From: Candidatus Cellulosilyticum pullistercoris
Lineage (GTDB): Bacteria; Bacillota; Clostridia; Lachnospirales; Cellulosilyticaceae
NCBI GenBank assembly: GCA_018883705.1
Contig: JAHLFQ010000099.1
Span: 1 to 8,859 of the forward strand
Reading direction: 5' to 3'
Length of the DNA stretch: 8,859 nucleotides
Position numbers and translations under genes: made by a program. Numbering within the stretch: the stretch's first letter is position 1; each line of letters starts with the position of its first letter. Under the pieces are notes generated by a model. It was given only the letters and a program-made list of their open reading frames with translations. It made no database searches and was not told where the DNA came from. This document shows positions 6,841 to 8,859 of this stretch, piece by piece.

Positions 6841-6847
6841 CCTCTTT
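6841..6847 (-). promoter_or_regulatory. secA ribosome binding site that favours the TTG start
   Basis: AAAGAGG on the minus strand touches the GTG at 6840 with no spacer, so that codon cannot be read by the normal mechanism. The TTG at 6831 lies 9 nt away, a normal distance, and yields the N-terminus typical of SecA. Confidence 0.65.
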
Positions 6848-6916
6848 TTCTTTATGTATATTTATAATGATAATACCCTATATCTATCTAGATTTTTATA
6901 GTAAATGCTAGCATTA

Positions 6917-6945
6917 AGTATATCAAATAATTAATTTCATTACAA
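6917..6945 (-). promoter_or_regulatory. Sigma-A promoter of secA
   Basis: On the minus strand TTGTAA (6945-6940) is followed after 17 bp by TATACT (6922-6917). The leader to the TTG start would be about 80 nt. A second, perfect TATAAT lies upstream (6967-6962) but lacks a convincing -35 element. The rest of 6841-7080 is AT-rich, and I see no other signal in it. Confidence 0.55.
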
Positions 6946-7080
6946 CAAAAGACTTTAGCTAATTATATCCAGCTTTAAGCATATCTTTTACTTATTTCGA
7001 ATTCTTATTCATCTTATACTACATATAAAAATTTATTATGTATATACTAACAAACTAAATAGATGTCATACATTTTACCT

Positions 7081-7121
7081 AAAAAAGTACCTCACTACCA
7101 ATGTTATGTGAGGTACTTTTT
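7081..7121 (-). terminator. Intrinsic terminator of hpf
   Basis: A 14-bp perfect stem (7121-7108 with 7095-7082 on the minus strand, core GTACCTCAC/GTGAGGTAC) surrounds a 12-nt loop. It is flanked by A and T runs on both sides, so it could work in both directions. It starts about 8 nt after the hpf stop codon and separates hpf from secA. Confidence 0.9.
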
Positions 7122-7129
7122 AGCAATGC

Positions 7130-7675
7130 TTATTCTTCATCAAAAACAGGTTCAATTAAACCGTAAGTTCCATTTTTTCTTTTATAAACAACATTAACAT
7201 CTTCTGTTTCACTATCAAAATAAACGAAGAAATTGTGCCCAACTAATTCCATTTGAAGAATAGCTTCTTCTGCACTCATTGGCTTAATAGCAAATTTCTT
7301 TGTTTTATCAATTTTAATACCATCTTCAGTATTACCATCTTCTTCTTCTAAAAATGAAGGTGTAAATTGATTTGCTGCATTTGTTCTATGTCTATTCCTT
7401 AATTTATTTTTAAACTTATTAACTTGCTTTTCAATGACTGCCACTGCATCATCTATAATGTTATACATGTTCTTTCCCTCTACCTCTGCTCTAAGAACAG
7501 AGCCGTTAAAAGGAATGGTAATTTCAATAATATGGCTAAGTTTTTCTACACTAAGGGTGATTTGAGCAGTTACATTATTATTGAAGTATTTGTCTAACTT
7601 TACAATCTTCTCCTCTACTGCATTTGTTAGTGCTGCTGTAAGCTCGATATTTTTTCCACTAATGTTGTATTTCAT
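7130..7675 (-). CDS. hpf: Ribosome hibernation promoting factor, long form (HPF / YvyD type)
   Basis: Long HPF binds the decoding region of the 30S subunit in slow or stationary growth and dimerises 70S ribosomes into inactive 100S particles. The 181 residues show both required domains. Residues ~1-100 are the S30AE fold, opening MKYNISGKNIELTAAL and with a basic helix KFKNKLRNRHR (87-97) at its end. A variable acidic linker (about 104-122, EEEDGNTEDG) follows. Residues ~123-177 are the dimerisation domain with its signature KKFAIKPMSAEEAILQMELVGHNFFVY and a NVVYKRKNGTYGLIEP ending. Length and domain content separate it from the short HPF and YfiA of enterobacteria. The ATG is preceded by AAAGGAG at about 9 nt. 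It stands just upstream of secA, as in Bacillus subtilis, and has a sigma-H-like promoter and its own terminator, so it is probably monocistronic. Confidence 0.97.
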   Translation of the reverse strand: MKYNISGKNIELTAALTNAVEEKIVKLDKYFNNNVTAQITLSVEKLSHIIEITIPFNGSVLRAEVEGKNMYNIIDDAVAVIEKQVNKFKNKLRNRHRTNAANQFTPSFLEEEDGNTEDGIKIDKTKKFAIKPMSAEEAILQMELVGHNFFVYFDSETEDVNVVYKRKNGTYGLIEPVFDEE

Positions 7676-7690
7676 ATGACATCTCTCCTT

Positions 7691-7716
7691 TTAACTCTAT
7701 GATTTAACTCCATGAT
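7691..7716 (-). repeat. 13-bp tandem repeat in the hpf leader
   Basis: Two adjacent 13-bp units (7716-7704 and 7703-7691 on the minus strand: ATCATGGAGTTAA and ATCATAGAGTTAA) differ at one position and lie directly before the AAAGGAG ribosome binding site. Next to them lies a 10-bp palindrome ATGATATCAT (7712-7721). The role is unknown. Confidence 0.6.
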
Positions 7717-7754
7717 ATCATTCATTTAGTTTATCATCGGGTTCTACTATAATT

Positions 7755-7781
7755 ATTCTACAAGAAAATAGGTTTTCCTCT
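7755..7781 (-). promoter_or_regulatory. Sigma-H-type promoter of hpf
   Basis: On the minus strand AGAGGAAAA (7781-7773), an 11-bp spacer and GTAGAAT (7761-7755) fit the Bacillus sigma-H consensus RNAGGAWWW-N11-12-RNNGAAT at every defined position. Initiation would fall near 7748, about 70 nt before the ATG. Bacillus subtilis yvyD (hpf) is known to be transcribed by sigma-H and sigma-B, so the match also makes biological sense. Use by sigma-H in this organism is inferred. Confidence 0.62.
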
Positions 7782-7887
7782 TTTTTGTATAAATAATTTA
7801 ATTAAATAATAGATTATTATTATAAAGTTTATATAAATCTATTTTGTACTCTTTCATTTTACCACTGTCCCAATTAATATATACATT

Positions 7888-7930
7888 CAAAAAAATGGAG
7901 TAGCTTCTACTTATACGCTACTCCATTTTT
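7888..7930 (-). terminator. Intrinsic terminator of the DAHP synthase gene
   Basis: A 14-bp perfect stem (7930-7917 with 7904-7891 on the minus strand, core TGGAGTAGC/GCTACTCCA) surrounds a 12-nt loop and runs into seven T. It begins about 34 nt after the stop codon. A and T runs on both sides could allow termination in both directions. Confidence 0.9.
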
Positions 7931-7963
7931 CTTATTTTTAGATTCTAAATTCTTTTATACTTA

Positions 7964-8859
7964 TTAACAGCGTTCAGCTATTTTATAAAGTAACTCTTCT
8001 GTTTCTTTCCAACCAAGGCAAGGGTCAGTGATAGACTTTCCATAAACTTGATTTTCACAGATTTTTTGTGACCCACCTTCGATATAACTTTCAATCATAA
8101 CGCCTTTTACAAGTTTCTTAAGATCCGGATTATATTCTCTGCTATGAAGCACCTCACTCACAATACGAATTTGTTCCATATGTTGTTTACCAGAGTTGGC
8201 ATGATTAGCATCAATAATAGCTGCTGGATTCTTTAAGTCTAATTTATTGTACATTTCCATCATATACATTAAATCTTCATAATGATAGTTAGGGATGGAA
8301 ACTCCTCTTTTATTAACTGCTCCACGTAAGATAACATGTGCAAGGTCATTCCCATCTGTTGTTACATCCCAGCCACGATAGATAAAGTTATGAGATTTTT
8401 GAGCAGCAATGACTGAATTAAACATAACAGAAAAGTCCCCACTTGTAGGATTTTTCATTCCTACAGGTATGTCCATTCCACTTGCTGTTAATCTATGTTG
8501 TTGATTTTCTACTGAACGTGCTCCAACTGCCTCATAAGATAAAATATCATCTAAGTATCTACGATTTTCTGGATAAAGCATTTCATCCGCTGCAGTAAGG
8601 CCTGTCTCTTCGATAGCACGTACATGCATTTTTCGAATGGCAATAATACCTGATAATAAGTCAGGTTCTTTATTTGGGTCTGGTTGATGAAGCATCCCTT
8701 TATACCCTTCACCAGTAGTTCTTGGCTTATTTGTATAAATTCTAGGAATAATCATTAATCTATCCGATACTTTTTCATTAACTTTTGCTAAACGACTTAC
8801 ATAATCACATACTGCATCTTCATTATCTGCAGAACAAGGTCCTACAATAACGATAAATT
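7964..8859 (-). CDS. aroF: 3-deoxy-7-phosphoheptulonate synthase, AroF/G/H type (partial, N-terminus off the right edge)
   Basis: DAHP synthase joins phosphoenolpyruvate and erythrose 4-phosphate in the first step of the shikimate pathway to aromatic amino acids. The visible 297 residues run open to the right edge and begin FIVIVGPCSADNED, so the ATG at 8755 (in LMIIPRIY) is internal. Using numbering from the first visible full codon, the four metal ligands of the family are present: Cys8 in GPCS, His219 in DANHAN, Glu256 in MIES and Asp278 in TDPC. The KPRTT substrate loop (44-48) and YEAVGARSVENQQHR (about 108-122) also fit. With full-length members near 340-350 residues, roughly 40-50 are missing at the N-terminus, which is where AroF/G/H enzymes bind their feedback inhibitor. 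There is no fused chorismate mutase or ACT domain at the C-terminus. The paralogue letter is nominal, because F, G and H cannot be told apart here. Confidence 0.96.
   Translation of the reverse strand, partial: FIVIVGPCSADNEDAVCDYVSRLAKVNEKVSDRLMIIPRIYTNKPRTTGEGYKGMLHQPDPNKEPDLLSGIIAIRKMHVRAIEETGLTAADEMLYPENRRYLDDILSYEAVGARSVENQQHRLTASGMDIPVGMKNPTSGDFSVMFNSVIAAQKSHNFIYRGWDVTTDGNDLAHVILRGAVNKRGVSIPNYHYEDLMYMMEMYNKLDLKNPAAIIDANHANSGKQHMEQIRIVSEVLHSREYNPDLKKLVKGVMIESYIEGGSQKICENQVYGKSITDPCLGWKETEELLYKIAERC

Noticed and set aside
7964..8755. DAHP synthase starting at the ATG at 8755
   Set aside because: The frame continues upstream to the window edge through FIVIVGPCSADNED, which holds the essential metal-binding Cys. 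The ATG is therefore internal.
1..8859. CRISPR array, insertion sequence, prophage or defence system
   Set aside because: No spaced direct repeats, transposase or integrase genes, phage genes or restriction-type genes are visible. All recognised genes are housekeeping, transport or sporulation genes on one strand.

Overview
This window looks like a chromosomal core segment of a low-GC, endospore-forming member of the Clostridia, probably near Lachnospirales. That placement rests on four things: the AT-rich sequence, a spoIIE gene, a long-form hibernation factor next to secA, and a SecA with an acidic insertion of the kind I associate with Lachnospiraceae-like proteins. The lineage is inferred; no database search was possible. 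Every recognised gene lies on the minus strand, so transcription runs right to left.

Layout, in order of transcription. (1) 8859-7964: an AroF/G/H-type DAHP synthase, with its N-terminus off the right edge and a strong terminator at 7888-7930. (2) 7675-7130: hpf, the long-form ribosome hibernation factor, with its own terminator and an upstream match to the sigma-H promoter consensus. (3) 6831-4255: secA, with a good sigma-A promoter and probably a TTG start, ending in a GC-rich terminator. (4) 4052-3687: an unrecognised 121-residue protein, ending in a symmetrical terminator. (5) 3686-3382: a gene-free stretch with a GC-rich structured patch and an A-tract-rich block. (6) 3283-3131: tandem tRNA-Met(CAT) and tRNA-Val(TAC) with promoter and terminator. 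(7) 3049-2036: an aromatic acid exporter family membrane protein. (8) 1910-1: spoIIE, complete at its N-terminus and cut by the left edge inside the PP2C phosphatase domain.

The genes do not form one pathway. Each is separated from the next by a terminator or promoter, apart from the tRNA pair and possibly exporter-spoIIE. One theme joins two of them. spoIIE has a promoter with 21-bp spacing and a Spo0A-box-like site, and hpf has a sigma-H-like promoter. Both would place these genes under transition-state or early-sporulation control, as in Bacillus subtilis. The hpf-secA order and a Met tRNA upstream of spoIIE also recall Bacillus, but prfB does not follow secA here.

I found no convincing new multi-gene system. 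The least explained items are the structured patch at 3516-3683, the 121-residue orphan, the AUGUGA start-stop overlap at the spoIIE start, and the tandem repeat in the hpf leader.
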